Below, in pieces: positions 1 to 10,731 of a stretch of DNA of 64,000 nt. Made by a program: the position numbers and the translations under genes. The notes below the pieces were generated by a model that saw only the letters and a list, made by a program, of their open reading frames with translations, was not told where the DNA came from and did no database searches. The number at the start of each line of letters is the position of its first letter. The stretch's first letter is position 1. Source of the stretch: Pectinophora gossypiella (taxonomy: Eukaryota > Arthropoda > Insecta > Lepidoptera > Gelechiidae); NCBI RefSeq assembly GCF_024362695.1, contig NC_065433.1, forward strand, positions 24,151,700 to 24,215,699, in the 5' to 3' direction.

Positions 1-27
1 TTTCTGTCCGTGAAAGGGTTCTTCTTC

Positions 28-198
28 TTCTCTCGTGTGGGTTGAGAGGTGGATTACCAACCCCATCAACCCTGGTGTCAGGGTTACTATTGAGCCGCCA
101 AAGGCCCCTGACATGACTCATGTAACGACTATTTACTTACATCAGTAAGTAGTAACCGGGACCAACGGCTTAACGTGCCTTCCGAAGCACGGATCATC
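28..198 (-). mobile_element. SINE family A, 5'-truncated copy
   Basis: Reads in reverse as the 3' two-thirds of SINE family A: the core (CCGTGCTTCGGAAGGCAC), the TACTTACTGATGTAAGTA segment, and the tail with CCCTGACACCAGGGTTGATG and GGTAATCCACCTC. The tRNA-derived head is missing. Confidence 0.75.
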
Positions 199-199
199 A

Positions 200-743
200 A
201 CGTGAAAGGGTTAATCAATAAACAAAGATCAACATCAATTGACTAATCTAATAAGTACTTACTTAATTTTTATAATTTCCTAAACGATAACAGCAGTTCA
301 AGTACTTAACTAACGTCATTGTAAAGCTCAATTCATACAGAGGCGGCCAGAACTGGAAGCGTTTCGGGCTTTTTTCGTACAGAAATGTACGACAATTAGG
401 AATAAAAAATAAATGTAATTTTACAATGTTATTATATACGTAAAGTTTTTAATCCTAAAATATTTATTTAATGAATAATGTTCTAAATTCAAATTTAAAA
501 TTTAATTGAACTCGTGTTTTGATGAACAAAAATTTGGAACTGTTTAAATTTTCACTGCCGCTGCTGTCCGGCTCGCAACCACGGTACTAACATAGAACAA
601 ACAATAATAGGTACTACGTATAGAAGGGACACTCCGCTCCGCACCAATACGAGTTTGGAGAGGTTGAGCTGCCTTCCTGATGGTGGCCACTATTTAAACC
701 GTAAGCCGTTAGGAGTAAAAGGAGCACGCGCAGACTGTCTCAG
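200..743. other. AT-rich sequence, nothing recognised
   Basis: I see no coding, RNA or repeat signature here apart from weak AT-rich runs. Confidence 0.4.
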
Positions 744-1159
744 TTATTTTTTACTTTTTATATGGAGTGACCGCTCTGCGGTACCATCTCTGTCTGCATT
801 GAGCTTTACATACAATGGCTTAGGTACTTGAACTGCCATTATCTGCTTGAGGGTGGTAGTCGACGCGATGCAAACAGCTTTTCGCTGTGTATCGTGTCCT
901 GCCCAGAGGTCGACCGGTTCGACCACCCTATCCTCGCGAAGGTCACACACTATCACTCTATCGCCGATCGAAGCTGTCGATTGTATCGTAGATTAACTTG
1001 ATTATTTTCAAGTGCCTCTTCAACAGATAAGCTCATCCAAATTTCGTATGTCGGATATTGTGACGTATTTTCGTGTAGTTCATGCGCAAAAGGTTGTGCG
1101 TGACAGCGATATAATGAAAGCTTATTTCTTTGATAACTTGCATGAAAAGTTGACAGCAA
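744..1159 (-). pseudogene. Unrecognised coding-like stretch with one frame change
   Basis: On the minus strand two overlapping frames (953-1159 and 744-956) read as compositionally protein-like sequence: SVEEALENNQVNLRYNRQLR, then after a frame change near 955, DRVIVCDLREDRVVEPVDLW and ALYVKLNAD-like segments, ending at a stop. The second part is rich in charged and Val residues and lacks the Phe/Ile/Lys bias of translated AT noise. I do not recognise the family. It could be a decayed transposon ORF or an exon of an unknown gene. Chance is also possible. Confidence 0.2.
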
Positions 1160-1453
1160 TACACATAATTTTTGGCGTCGTAAGTACGTGCAGTATTTTC
1201 AGTTTTATATGAAATTATAGTCAATGGCACAACAGCAAAGGTCGATTTTTGTGATGCCAGGGACGCATTAGCTACAATTTGAGGATAACATTCTCATGAC
1301 TTCTTCAGAATTTACGCGTTTAATATGTGTTCTGTGATAGTAAATAATTTCATATAAAACTAAACATTCTGATAGCGCGTCTGATGCGGAAGAATTCTGG
1401 AATTGCTTTCGGCTTTAATCACTTTATTTTCTGAAAAACAGTGTATCAGTTTT

Positions 1454-1587
1454 CAGTTCATCTAAGAAAGAAATATTGCAATTTGACATTTGCGCATATA
1501 AAAGCAAGTGCGCAATGCAAACAAATGACAAAAAGCATATTGCTTTCTTAGATGAATTGCTTCGATATGGTTATTTTAACCCCCCTG
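1454..1587. mobile_element. Hairpin MITE family M1, degenerate left arm
   Basis: The right arm ends TAGATGAATTGCTTCGATATGG followed by TTATTTTAACCCCCC. The left arm retains only GTTCATCTAAGAAAG. The interior (ATTTGCGCATATAAAAG..AAGTGCGCAATGCAAAC) matches the other M1 copies at 3195, 3375, 21712, 36592 and 42233. Confidence 0.7.
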
Positions 1588-1882
1588 GTATTTAAACTTA
1601 TTGAGATACTTTGGATGTTTCACTAACGTGAAAGCGTTGACGCTACATTTTACATTTCGATTAGTAAGTCATATTCGCAATGGTGAAACTCGAATAGAAC
1701 GCAATGTAAATAAAGCAATCGCTGCGTGTCTGATGTCGGTCAATGAATTATACAGCTGAATAATTTACTGACTTCTGAGATTGACATCATGTCAGCTGTC
1801 AACATATTGGTACAAAAAATACATATATTCGTTAACGCAAGCTTTGTTTGTATCATAAATATAAAGATGATAAGTAACTTAC
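1588..1882 (-). other. First intron of the Spec2-like gene (proximal part)
   Basis: This is intronic sequence downstream of the donor at 1882. It is AT-rich with no coding signature, and the intron continues leftwards through MITE and SINE copies to beyond the window. Confidence 0.6.
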
Positions 1883-2024
1883 CGATGTGACCCGTGTGCT
1901 GGAAGTTGGTGGGAGCGCCGATCATGGAGCGGTCTATTCTTCGGCGCGTGCGCTGCGCCTGCGCCGCCGGTTGGTAGCAGCATGCGAACCACTGCAGCCA
2001 GATCTCACTGCCGGTGCTTGCCAT
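1883..2024 (-). CDS. Spec2: Cdc42 small effector (CDC42SE/Spec2 family), first coding exon
   Basis: The ATG at 2024 on the minus strand opens a 142-nt exon of 47 codons plus one base, ending at a consensus donor (G|GTAAGT, intron starting at 1882). The peptide has a Cys-Cys pair at residues 15-16 (FACCYQP), a basic patch (RTRRR, residues 25-29) and a CRIB-like motif, IDRSMIGAPTNFQHTGHI (residues 30-47), matching the ISxPxxFxHxxHxG pattern. Family members are small adaptors that bind GTP-loaded Cdc42 at the plasma membrane; palmitoylation of the N-terminal cysteines is known for the vertebrate proteins. The start is well placed (AAATAAAATGG) and the length before the intron fits the family. 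The acidic or polar C-terminal exon is not visible between 1 and 1882, so the gene continues off the left edge. The family call rests on motif recognition only. Confidence 0.82.
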
Positions 2025-2310
2025 TTTATTTGATTACTAAACTGTCCACTGATGCACTGTCTAACTCAAGAGTCTAAACGCGGCTTCAAGATGGCTGCTT
2101 AATTTGAATGTGGTAGACGAGTAGGGCTGCTACGGCGAGCCGTGCCGTCCTTCGATCGATTCACTCGATGTTTGAAGCCGCGACCCAACTAGAGGTGGGC
2201 GCGCGAGTAGCGAGATTATATCGAATGTTCAGTCGTCATGAGCCGCTGATCTCTCTCCGACTGATAACGCCGATGGCATGATTCCTCCGATAACTGCGAA
2301 CAAGAAAAAC
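2025..2310 (-). promoter_or_regulatory. Probable 5' UTR and promoter region of the Spec2-like gene
   Basis: The 290 bases upstream of the ATG on the minus strand are much richer in CpG than the flanking AT-rich DNA, for example around 2120-2215. That fits a proximal promoter or 5' UTR. I see no clear TATA box. A weak AG acceptor-like site near 2055-2065 could mean that the 5' UTR is spliced. This is inferred from composition and position. Confidence 0.35.
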
Positions 2311-2677
2311 ATATTTGAGAAAGTTTTCTAGGAATCGATCTGTAACGATAAAGATTTTGTTGTTTTAATGAAAAAACAAATACGAATTTCCTCTAACGAC
2401 ATTTTAAGAGGCGATTAGCTAATGGCGTCGGGTGACAACACGGATTACAACAATCGGCTGGCAATGAAGATGTTTGTTTAGGAGTGTGTCAACAGACGGA
2501 ATGTAATCGGAGGTAATGAGTCAGATTAGTAACTACGCAGCATTAGTGGCCAGTATTCGGTCGCCTCGCGCCGGACTTGGGAAGTGGGTCAGACAAAAAA
2601 TAAAGTTACAAATAGGTACCTACTTATATAATAATGTTTCTATAAAAACAATAGATAGAGCACGTGTTTACAATAGG

Positions 2678-2930
2678 CAAGTTTCCAACTAGTCAAATCA
2701 GTTACTTTTTACTAAACGTCAAATCACGAAATTACTATGCAATGTGTATGAAAAGCAACCTGTGACGTCATAGAAAAACGCGACATAATGTCGCACTAAT
2801 TATTAAATTTTACTTTATTACAATTCATAAATAAGTTAAATAGAAAAAAGATAGAAAGAGACCTTTAGATCTGTCTTTGTTTAGTAAGTAATCAGAATTT
2901 CATAATCTATTTTTGACCCAGGAAACTACC
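2678..2930. mobile_element. MITE family M7 (TAGTTTCC termini)
   Basis: Starts GTTTCCAACTAGTCAAATCA and ends CCAGGAAACTACCC, giving short inverted GTTTCC/GGAAAC ends. The same sequence occurs inverted at 13741-13960 and as a fragment at 50427. No coding capacity. Confidence 0.6.
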
Positions 2931-3194
2931 CAATTGCTTAGTATGTGCGCAATTTAGAGTTTCCGAGAAATGTCTTGCGTTATCGAGAATCTACGAATTA
3001 AGTACTATTCTAAGGTGACATATCTAAACAACTGACGACAGACAGGGCACGCATGTCGCATTAATTAGCCATTGATCACCAAAGTAACTTAGTTATCCAA
3101 CCACGAATCACTTAGTATCATAATATGTTAATAGTCACTACGTATATTGTCATCGTCTAAGTACTGGCCAATTATGGAGATGAGCTGGAGTGTT

Positions 3195-3356
3195 CAGGAG
3201 GTTTAAAATGGCCACATCGAAGCAATTCACCTCAGAAAGCAATATTGCTATTTGATATTTGTTTGCATTGCGCATTTTCTTTTATATCTATAAATGTCAA
3301 ATTGCAATATTGATTTCATAGATGAATTGCTTCTATGTGGCCATTTTAACCCCCCA
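3195..3356. mobile_element. Hairpin MITE family M1
   Basis: A near-palindrome: the left arm has TTTAAAATGGCCACATCGAA, and the right arm is its inverse, ATGTGGCCATTTTAACCCCCC. The interior reads in the opposite orientation to the copy at 42233. No ORF of note; it would fold into one long hairpin. Confidence 0.8.
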
Positions 3357-3374
3357 GTTCTATCAGTTTATCTT

Positions 3375-3533
3375 GGGCGGTTAAAAACGCCACATCGAAA
3401 CAATTCATCGAAAAAAACAATATTGCAATTTGCCATTTGCGCATATAAAAGTAAGTGTGTCATTGCACAAACAAATGCCAAATAGCAATTTTGCTTTTCT
3501 AGGTAAATTGCATTGATGTGGCATTTTTAAGCG
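3375..3533. mobile_element. Hairpin MITE family M1, second copy in tandem
   Basis: Lies 18 bases after the previous copy. Arms are GGCGGTTAAAAACGCCACAT and its inverse ending GATGTGGCATTTTTAAGCGC, with the typical ATTTGCGCATATAAAAGTAA interior. It is more diverged than its neighbour, so the pair looks like two insertions rather than one duplication. Confidence 0.75.
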
Positions 3534-4197
3534 CTTAGTTGTTTATAAATAAGTAGTTTTATTTATCATACATTCGCCTCATCGCGCGTAATACCTACTT
3601 TTAGAGAGGACATAGCCTAAATGTTATTATCACCAGATGCGTAATATGCGATTTGTTGACAAAAGCATTAGACTATATCATGTTTGAAAATTCCAAAGAC
3701 AAAATTCTTACTCGATACTAGTCGATATATACTTAATTATTTATTAATGGATTACTTACAGCTATGCACATTATAACATTTAGTTAGGACATAATTAAAC
3801 AAAGTAAAACAGTACTTATGTGTAAGCCAATTACAAGTGAACACAACATTCATCATAAAAAGAAAACAACATCTAGTCTGTTGTGGCTAACTTCTCAGCA
3901 GCTAAAATCTCACTATTAATAACATTAATATATCATTATTATTGGACTAGTTGGTACAAAAAACAAATAAACTATACTAATTTAACTAATTTTTAATGGA
4001 GATAGTGTCTTGTCAGTTTCCTCTTCAGACCTCGCTGTGAATCGGAAAATATATCTAAGTAGTTGAAGAGATTTCGCGTTCAAATCGTTATAGGATGCAC
4101 AAACTCTGGATAAGGGTTGATGTACTTAATCCTAAGTTGTTTCTGTATGGTGGTAAAGCGAATGTTTTTGTAAGGGGATGTCGGGACTATAGTTAGG
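3534..4197. other. AT-rich intergenic sequence, nothing recognised
   Basis: Short AT-rich words only. I found no supported gene or repeat family. Confidence 0.4.
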
Positions 4198-4199
4198 TA

Positions 4200-4327
4200 C
4201 AGTCATGAGCACTTTAGGATTCTGTCGCACTAACATATTTGACATTTAGTGAGACTCACAGTTCAATTAGTCAAAAAAGTTAATGTGACATGGTACCAAA
4301 GTGTATACATATTAATGCTCGTGACAG
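4200..4327. mobile_element. TA-target MITE family M2, internally deleted
   Basis: Inverted ends CAGTCATGAGC and GCTCGTGACAG are flanked by TA on both sides. Compared with the copies at 19643 and 23424 it lacks about 14 bases after the left end. The size and the TA target suggest a mariner/Tc1-mobilised MITE. Confidence 0.78.
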
Positions 4328-4407
4328 TACTTAGTACTTATGGCTTTATTTAGGAACATAGAAGCAGCACACGACAGACAAGCTAAGTCGTCATCAATAT
4401 TGAATAG

Positions 4408-4730
4408 CGAGGCAGGGTAGCCCAGTTGGAAGAACGCTTTACTCTCACTGTGAGGTCCCAGATTGGAACCTCAGCACGGGTCTAAACCAACGATTTTCGA
4501 ATTTGTTTTCAAATTTATATTTGTATCATAAATGATTATAAGCGTGCTTAGCTGTGAAGGAAAACATCGCGAGGAAACCCACATCAGAGGTATATGATAT
4601 AATCTGCATTGGGCTGGTTTTCTCCTCCGCGGTTTAGAAGGTCAGACAGGCTGTTGTGTAAAAAACCGGACCTGTCAAATTTTGAGGTTAGGAAAGCGGA
4701 CCCCGTGAAAACGGGAAACGTTAGGGACTT
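4408..4730 (+). mobile_element. SINE family D (tRNA-headed)
   Basis: The head GGTAGCCCAGTTGGAAGAAC carries a degenerate polymerase III box A, and the box B region (AGATTGGAACC) follows. The body has ATCATAAATGATTAT, GAGGAAACCCACAT, TTGGGCTGGTTTTC and CCGGACCTGTCAAAT. Copies occur at 13275, 16908 and 20036. Confidence 0.7.
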
Positions 4731-4820
4731 ATTGATCAAATATTGAATATTGCTTGGTTAAACATTGCGACCTGTGTTTGGGCTGGGTTTATTCACATTT
4801 TAGAACTTCTTCTTCTTAAC

Positions 4821-5140
4821 GGCCTCTGTGGTCCAGTAGTTGAGCATTGGCCTAACGATCCGGAGTTCCCGAGTTCGAATCCCGGTGGGGACAAATCACG
4901 AAAATTACTTTGTGATCCCTAGTTTGGTTAGGTTATTACAGGCTGATCACCTGATTGTCCAGAAGTAAGATGATCCGTGCTTCGGAAGGCTCGTTAAGCC
5001 GTTGGTCCCGGTTACTACTTACTGATGTAAGTATGTAGTCGTTACATGAGCCACGTCAGGGGCTTTTGGCGGCTTAATAATAACCCTGACACCAGGGTTG
5101 ATGGGGTTGGTAATCCACCTAATAACCCACATGATAGAAG
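4821..5140 (+). mobile_element. SINE family A, full-length copy
   Basis: The tRNA-like head GGCCTCTGTGGTCCAGTAGT is followed by box B GAGTTCGAATCCCGG, the segment AATTACTTTGTGATCCCTAG, the core GATCCGTGCTTCGGAAGGC, and the tail CCCTGACACCAGGGTTGATG ending in CACATGATAGAAG. Confidence 0.8.
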
Positions 5141-5584
5141 AATTTAGAAGTTATTACCACCTTAATTTTATTTCTGTCGAGCCCTGGCTAGCCTTAACAA
5201 GGGTAGGTTGTCGAATCAGTCCATAGACGCACAGACGCACATAGCTATAGACACAGATAGCTATAGACGCAGAACAGCAACGTAGTTATCCGACGGCTGT
5301 CACCTAGATGCGATAGTGTGACGGTTAAGATACCATATCTGTTTTGTCAGTTCTCTTGTTCTGTCTCTCACGTGATCGCGTGCTGCGGTGTACCCACGTG
5401 CGATGGGAAATCAAAACTTTTTCTGTGAAACTACTGCCATTTTGTTTACTTATACGTCGCCTGACAGTAAAAACCACGTAAGCGCCATTTTGAAAAATCA
5501 CACCTGCATCCTGCTGTGTTTTTCTACAACGATCCGTAAAAATCGACACCACTTTATATCTGAACTAGGTGGTTTTATTTATAA
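5141..5584. other. Intergenic sequence with a short degenerate tandem repeat
   Basis: 5224-5275 repeats the words CACAGACGCACATAGCTATAG and ATAGCTATAGACGCAG. The rest is unremarkable. The small open frames on both strands at 5325-5603 have no recognisable motif. Confidence 0.35.
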
Positions 5585-5672
5585 GGCAGCTTTTTTATTG
5601 TAGATTTGCCGCAGATGGCATTAACTACTTGGCCGGACAAACGGGGAGCGCTGAAGGCTCTCACCCGGTTTA
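5585..5672 (-). mobile_element. Jockey-like LINE 3' tail fragment
   Basis: In reverse it reads AGAGCCTTCAGCGCTCCCCG, TTTGTCCGGCCAAGTAGTTA, GCCATCTGCGGCAAATCTAC and AATAAAAAAG. These are the last ~85 bases of the LINE represented more fully at 55717-56266. Confidence 0.7.
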
Positions 5673-5879
5673 TAAGGCAGCGTTACTGAGAGAGTAATAT
5701 GTAAATAGTATCGCATATTAATTATTTTTTTTAAGCGTGAACATAAACATTAGCATATTCAGTGGCTTTGACCTGGATCTAGAAATCTGAGGTTCGTGGC
5801 CTACCTGTGAATTTTGGCTTTCTACTACATACATAATTACGATTCCGAGGAAACTTGTCTCCGTAGGACATGCACACTC

Positions 5880-5888
5880 TCTCTCACA

Positions 5889-5921
<33 letters not shown>

Positions 5922-5956
5922 ACGCACACACACACACACACACATACACACACACA
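5880..5956. repeat. (CA)n microsatellite
   Basis: A CA dinucleotide run with a few interruptions (CCCACGC), preceded by TCTCTCTCACACTC. The Val/Cys-rich open frame read from the other strand is an artefact of this repeat. Confidence 0.95.
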
Positions 5957-6348
5957 TTAGATTTATACATTTGTAAGGCTAGGAGGAATTGCGAGTCATT
6001 TACTAACACAAGTTAATTATTTTACTTACTGGCAACGATAATTTTATGTATTTATGTAATTAAGTAAATAAAAGCCATTTTCATTTTCATAATTTATGTC
6101 CCACTGTTAGGCAAGTGGGCACTAATGTCAGTGAACACGTGTTTCTTATACAAATCCTTAACCTTACAATATAGGTATCTCTACATCCTGTTTATCAAAC
6201 CGGTCTTATTTTAGAAGTCGACTAAGATACCACGCTGTTTCTAACACGATAGGCGTTTGATTCGCGACTATTTATGAAGTATAATATAAGCTCAGGACTA
6301 TATAGTCCCAATTGGGGTAGTCAGGGGTACATCCATCGTGATCAACGT

Positions 6349-6515
6349 GATAGCTGGCAGTTATTCTGTGCGCCATGTGGCCGAACCTTCAAATCGAAGT
6401 TCGGTTTTGCTAGCCACATTAGAGCCTATCATAACATCGACCTGGGATAGACATTTAGGATTCGCCGTCGCCGGATACGGCTTGGAAGATATGATGATGA
6501 TGATGATAGGTGGTG
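6349..6515 (+). pseudogene. LINE ORF2 C-terminal tail with a Cys2His2 knuckle
   Basis: The plus strand reads LFCAPCGRTFKSKFGFASHI followed by RAYHNID, a C-x2-C-x12-H-x4-H zinc knuckle of the kind that ends many insect non-LTR reverse transcriptase ORFs. A GATGATGATGATGAT tail follows, typical of such 3' ends. It is a 5'-truncated fragment. Confidence 0.55.
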
Positions 6516-6667
6516 AACCGTATCGCCGCCTATAATGGTCGAGCCAACAATGTTAATATATTATTATTAACTCAGGCAGGCAGTTTTCACTGATAAGTGC
6601 CTGTATTCAACTATTCAGTTGTGTTTTCCTTTCTCTGTTTTATATATATACTATACCTACATATGTA

Positions 6668-6898
6668 TACAGGGTGTTAGTGATATCGCAACGAAAACTT
6701 TGAGGGATAATTCAGCCATGATTCTGAGTAGTCATCAAGTGGAATTTTCCGTCGCAAAAGTATATAACTAAAAACAATTTTAAAAAAATCATGAAATTTC
6801 AGACCAGTAATTCCACTTCATATCAACTCAGTATCAAGGTCAGAATCATCCCTCGAAGTTTTCGTTACGATGTCACTTACACCCTGTATATACATATA
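6668..6898. mobile_element. Hairpin MITE family M3
   Basis: Inverted ends TACAGGGTGTTAGTGATATC and its inverse GATGTCACTTACACCCTGTA are flanked by TA. Arms of about 85 bases (GAATTTTCCGTCGCAAAA region) surround an AT-rich loop. Related copies are at 26049 (full) and 19005, 54726 and 61525 (partial). Confidence 0.78.
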
Positions 6899-7061
6899 TG
6901 TAGTAGATGCATTGTATTGTAATAATTGTAGTGGGCTTATTAAGGAGAAAGTGAAGAGAATGAATATGGTTAGATATAGGAGTAGAAGACGACCCAAGAA
7001 AGTGGGGATGAATCGTGTGAATAAGGATGTGTGTTCTTTTCTTGGAGAGATGAGTGGCAGA

Positions 7062-7387
7062 TCTTCTTCTATCGTGTGGGTTGTGAGGTGGATTACCAAC
7101 CCCATCAACCCTGGTGTCTGGGTTATTACTGACATGAACCCCTGACATGACTCATGTAACGACTACATACTTACAGCAGTAAGTAAGTAGTAACCCGGAC
7201 CAACGGCTTACCGTGCCTTCCGAAGCACGGGTCATCATACTTCTGGACAATAAGGTGATTAGCCTGTAATGTCCTGACCAAACTAGGAATCACAAAGTGA
7301 TTTTTGTGATTTGTCCCCATCAAGATTCGAACTCGGAACCTCCGGATCGTGAGCATATCGCTCAACCGCTGGACTACAGTTAGTGCC
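7062..7387 (-). mobile_element. SINE family A, nearly full-length
   Basis: The reverse strand shows the complete tail-core-head order, from CACGATAGAAG at 7062 to the tRNA-like head near 7340-7385 (box B around CGAGTTCGAATCTTG). Confidence 0.75.
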
Positions 7388-7892
7388 GACCCCTTTTAGA
7401 TAAGGTTAGGGGGACGATGATGCATTATATTGTAAAAGGTATGCAGACAAGCGTAGTCTCTGCCCTATTAGGAATAAGGGTGTTATTGCTATGTGTGCTT
7501 ATTTTAATGTTCAGATATTTTATGGCATTTAGAAAGTCTAGAATGTATTTAATGAACTAGACTACTTTCGTTGTTTAACATTAATTAAAATTAATTTATT
7601 TAAAAGCTGACAGATAAAACACCGGACGAATCGTTTCGAAAGCGTTTCTTTACGGAATTAGAATTCAGAGGCGAATGAAGTGATAGAATTAAAATTCAAT
7701 GTATTTATCATAATGATTATAATATATGAGAACAGGATGACCTTGTATAAGTAGTTGGATGGAGGCAGTGAAAGCATAGCGGCTTAACGGAGCCAAGAGG
7801 TCGACCGAAAGACCGCGAAATTAGACATCTTATTAATTTGTATTTTATTCTATTTAATTATTTAAAATATTTTAGCTAAGTTATAAGTAGGT
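7388..7892. other. Intergenic sequence, nothing recognised
   Basis: AT-rich with no supported feature. Confidence 0.4.
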
Positions 7893-8128
7893 GCTGATTC
7901 CAATACACACCATAATTTTACTTTAATTTATAACTGTCATTTTCTTCCACCCAAAAGGAAAAAGACGGGTAATCAATAAGCATAAAACTTATGGAACACA
8001 CGTCAATTTTAAACAGAAAAGCAACCCTCCAAAAAACCCGTCAAAATTAAGTTGACAGCACACGTCAAACGAGTTGCACATCAGCGAAATGCATATTTGA
8101 TTCGCCGGGGTTATTCATTCATTGAAGC
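7893..8128. mobile_element. MITE family M6, partial copy
   Basis: Shares CTGTCATTTTCTTCCACC, GACGGGTAATCAATAAGCAT, TATGGAACACACGTCAATTT and GATTCGCCGGGGTTATTCAT with the full copy at 53012-53389. The right terminal arm is missing or decayed. Confidence 0.65.
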
Positions 8129-8469
8129 TTTAGACGTGTCTTTGTTTGAGCTACTCAGACGCACTTGTTAGTTTGAAGTAGATATCTGTGTCATATTTAT
8201 ATTAGCTATCTACTAACGTCCGACAATAATATAGTACTAATATACCGTCGGCAAGTATTATCTGTCGACCCTGTCGTCGACAGTATGCTAATTAAATTAA
8301 ATGTAGTGGTTTATTGACCACTAAAACCTTTTATTAGTATATTGACGTGGTAAAAGCAATTAATTAGCTAATATACTACTAGCTTTTGGTAAAAAAATGT
8401 ATATTGAACTGTACTATGTACTGGCCTTTATTATTAGGGCTCTAACGGGATACCATAGTTGCGCCACCA

Positions 8470-8562
8470 GCTTTTTTTTTGACGTGACTTATTGTAGATT
8501 TGCTGCAGATGTAATTAACTACTTGGCCGGACAAATGGGGAGCGCTGAAGGCTCTCACCTCT
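8470..8562 (-). mobile_element. Jockey-like LINE 3' tail fragment
   Basis: A poly(T) run followed by GACGTGACTTATTGTAGATT and TACTTGGCCGGACAAATGGG: the last ~90 bases of the LINE, inserted in reverse. Confidence 0.75.
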
Positions 8563-9005
8563 CAACTGCATACATTTTTTCGGTCGCGCAACCGCAGTGG
8601 CGCCACCTTGGTGTCCTAGTGAGATAGGGGCCTAAACTAGTAGCAACGTAATAGGACTACAATTAAAAACCTATACATAGAATCAAGGTCTTTATTTGGT
8701 TGTGTTATGAAAAACAAATATCGGTTAAGTACTTTGCGTAAACCGTTACGAATTTGGAACGAATTGAGTTTTCATAATCGAATGTCGTGAACGAAAGCGA
8801 TTGGACTGAATCGATTGTCGTTATGATGACATGAGCAGAACAGAAGCATAGAATAAGGAATATGACAGAAGGTTAGTCTTGTCGCAGTTTCGGCGTACGT
8901 CAGACCAGCTTCCAATGGAGAATTCTACAAACTTCTCTGTACGAGCTAACGCACGTACATCCATAATTTTTGTTATTTTACAAATTAGAATTACGTAATA
9001 CATAA

Positions 9006-9309
9006 ACGGCCTATATACGTCCCACTGCTGAGCACATGCCTCCCCTCAATCAACCGGAGAGGGTATGGAGCATACTCCACCACGCTGCTCCAAGGTTGCT
9101 GGAGGTGTTTTTACGGCTAATAGCCGGGACGTGCCCTCCGAAGCACGGAATCATCTTATTTTTTCGGACAATCAGGTGATTCAAGCCTGATAAGTCCTTA
9201 CCAAACACAGGACAGTCTCACAAAGTGATTTCGACAATGTCCCCATCGGGAATCGAACCCGGACCTCCAGATCGTGAGCCTAACCCTCTAACCACGACCA
9301 CGGAGGCTA
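9006..9309 (-). mobile_element. SINE family B, full-length
   Basis: In reverse: tRNA-like head AGCCTCCGTGGTCGTGGTTA, box B GGGTTCGATTCCCGA, core TTCCGTGCTTCGGAGGGCAC, then a tail unlike family A (AAAACACCTCCAGCAACC, GGTGGAGCATGCTCC-type palindrome, CAGTGGGACGTATATAGGC). Family B shares head and core with family A and differs in the tail. Confidence 0.75.
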
Positions 9310-10388
9310 TCAAATTAGAATTAATTATAATTTAATTTAGCATAGCGTTAACTTGTCAAACGTTGCATTTTGTTCAATTGGTGGAGACAATTAATCAGTG
9401 TACGAGCAACATTCGGCGGGTTCGGTTTTATTTAGCTCTCTTCGGAGTCACCACCCCCTTGCTAGCTATCCTTTAGCTCTCTACTAAACTTGTATTAGCT
9501 TAGCTTAACTACCGGATTGTCTGAAGTCATTGGAAGGAAACTGTTTTAAGAAAACATTGACAAATTGGTTGTTGGAGAATTGTTTTTATGATTTAAATGA
9601 TTATTTGTCTTTTAAAAATTTATTATGATTCGAAGTTTAGTTTTCAAATTGGTAAAATATTTGCATGCCTAGATAAGGTTGAATACTATGCCATCTTTTG
9701 TAAATCGTATTCTGGCAAATAAAAAAATGATTGATTGATTAATTAATGTTAACGTTCCGGCGCTAACATTCTCCATCGACCTACTCATAACTGGCCGGCA
9801 CAATAAAAGATGAAGATTATTCATTATACATGTACCTAATTGGGTTTAATAACGAAAATAATAATAGCAAAATACAAAAACGTCCGATCTTGCGGGCATT
9901 TCTTGGGCATTCTGCTCTGTCTCTACGTTGCAAATCGAAGATTGCGCCACCAGAGCCTATTCGCGCAGCATTTCTCACACACGGAGACCCACAGACAGAC
10001 TCCCGTACCGCGTGCCATCGTACTTCTTGGCAAAGAAAACAAAAAAAAATAACAATAAAAAAAGTTTATTTAGGAAAAACCTGCAACAATACATTTACAA
10101 CATTAAAATATACACACATTAATATTTAGTTGGAAAACATAAATGTGCCGCAACTCACCAAAAAAGGCCAGCGTACAAAAGACAATCAATCGGGCCAACT
10201 TACGCCGGGCGATGGACAAGTTCGTAGAATTATCCAGCGTAAGTTAGTCCCCGCCGTGGTTAAAATATTGTGGTCTCCATGAACAGAGCGTTACCGTAAG
10301 CGTTCCGGGCGAGAGTTGTTGCAGATAAGTAAGTACCTAATATTCGAGTTTGCATGATGATGTCATGTTTTCAGGATTTCCAGGATTC
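9310..10388. other. Intergenic sequence, nothing recognised
   Basis: The overlapping small open frames at 9830-10129 have low-complexity lysine-rich ends and no motif. I see no gene or known repeat here. Confidence 0.35.
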
Positions 10389-10477
10389 GTGTCCGGTTAA
10401 TGGCTATTGGCTCGCCCCCTATTACATGAGACTGAATATCGCTGAAGTGCAGTGAGTGAAATGAGTGAAGTGCATTT

Positions 10478-10731
10478 CGTCCCTTAGCTTACAACAACGC
10501 TTAAGTCATTTTTACCAACTTTACAGGAGACGAAATAAAATGTCTTATTTAAAATATCTGTAGATTTTTTTATTGCTACTTAATACATACTCTAGTTAGC
10601 GGTTAATAAATAATTATTTATACTTATTTTGACGATTTACTTTATTTTAACCTTTATTTTCTTCATCCAATGGCATTAATATGTAAAAACCGCCAATTTT
10701 CGACTTGAGCGGTGTTGTAAGCTAAGGGACG
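10478..10731. mobile_element. MITE family M8
   Basis: Inverted ends CGTCCCTTAGCTTACAACAA and its inverse (TGTTGTAAGCTAAGGGACG), about 27 bases each, enclose an AT-rich interior. ATTT flanks both sides as a possible target duplication. Confidence 0.7.

Noticed and set aside
5718..5957. Cys/Val-rich 79-residue protein on the minus strand
   Set aside because: It is the translation of a (CA)n microsatellite.
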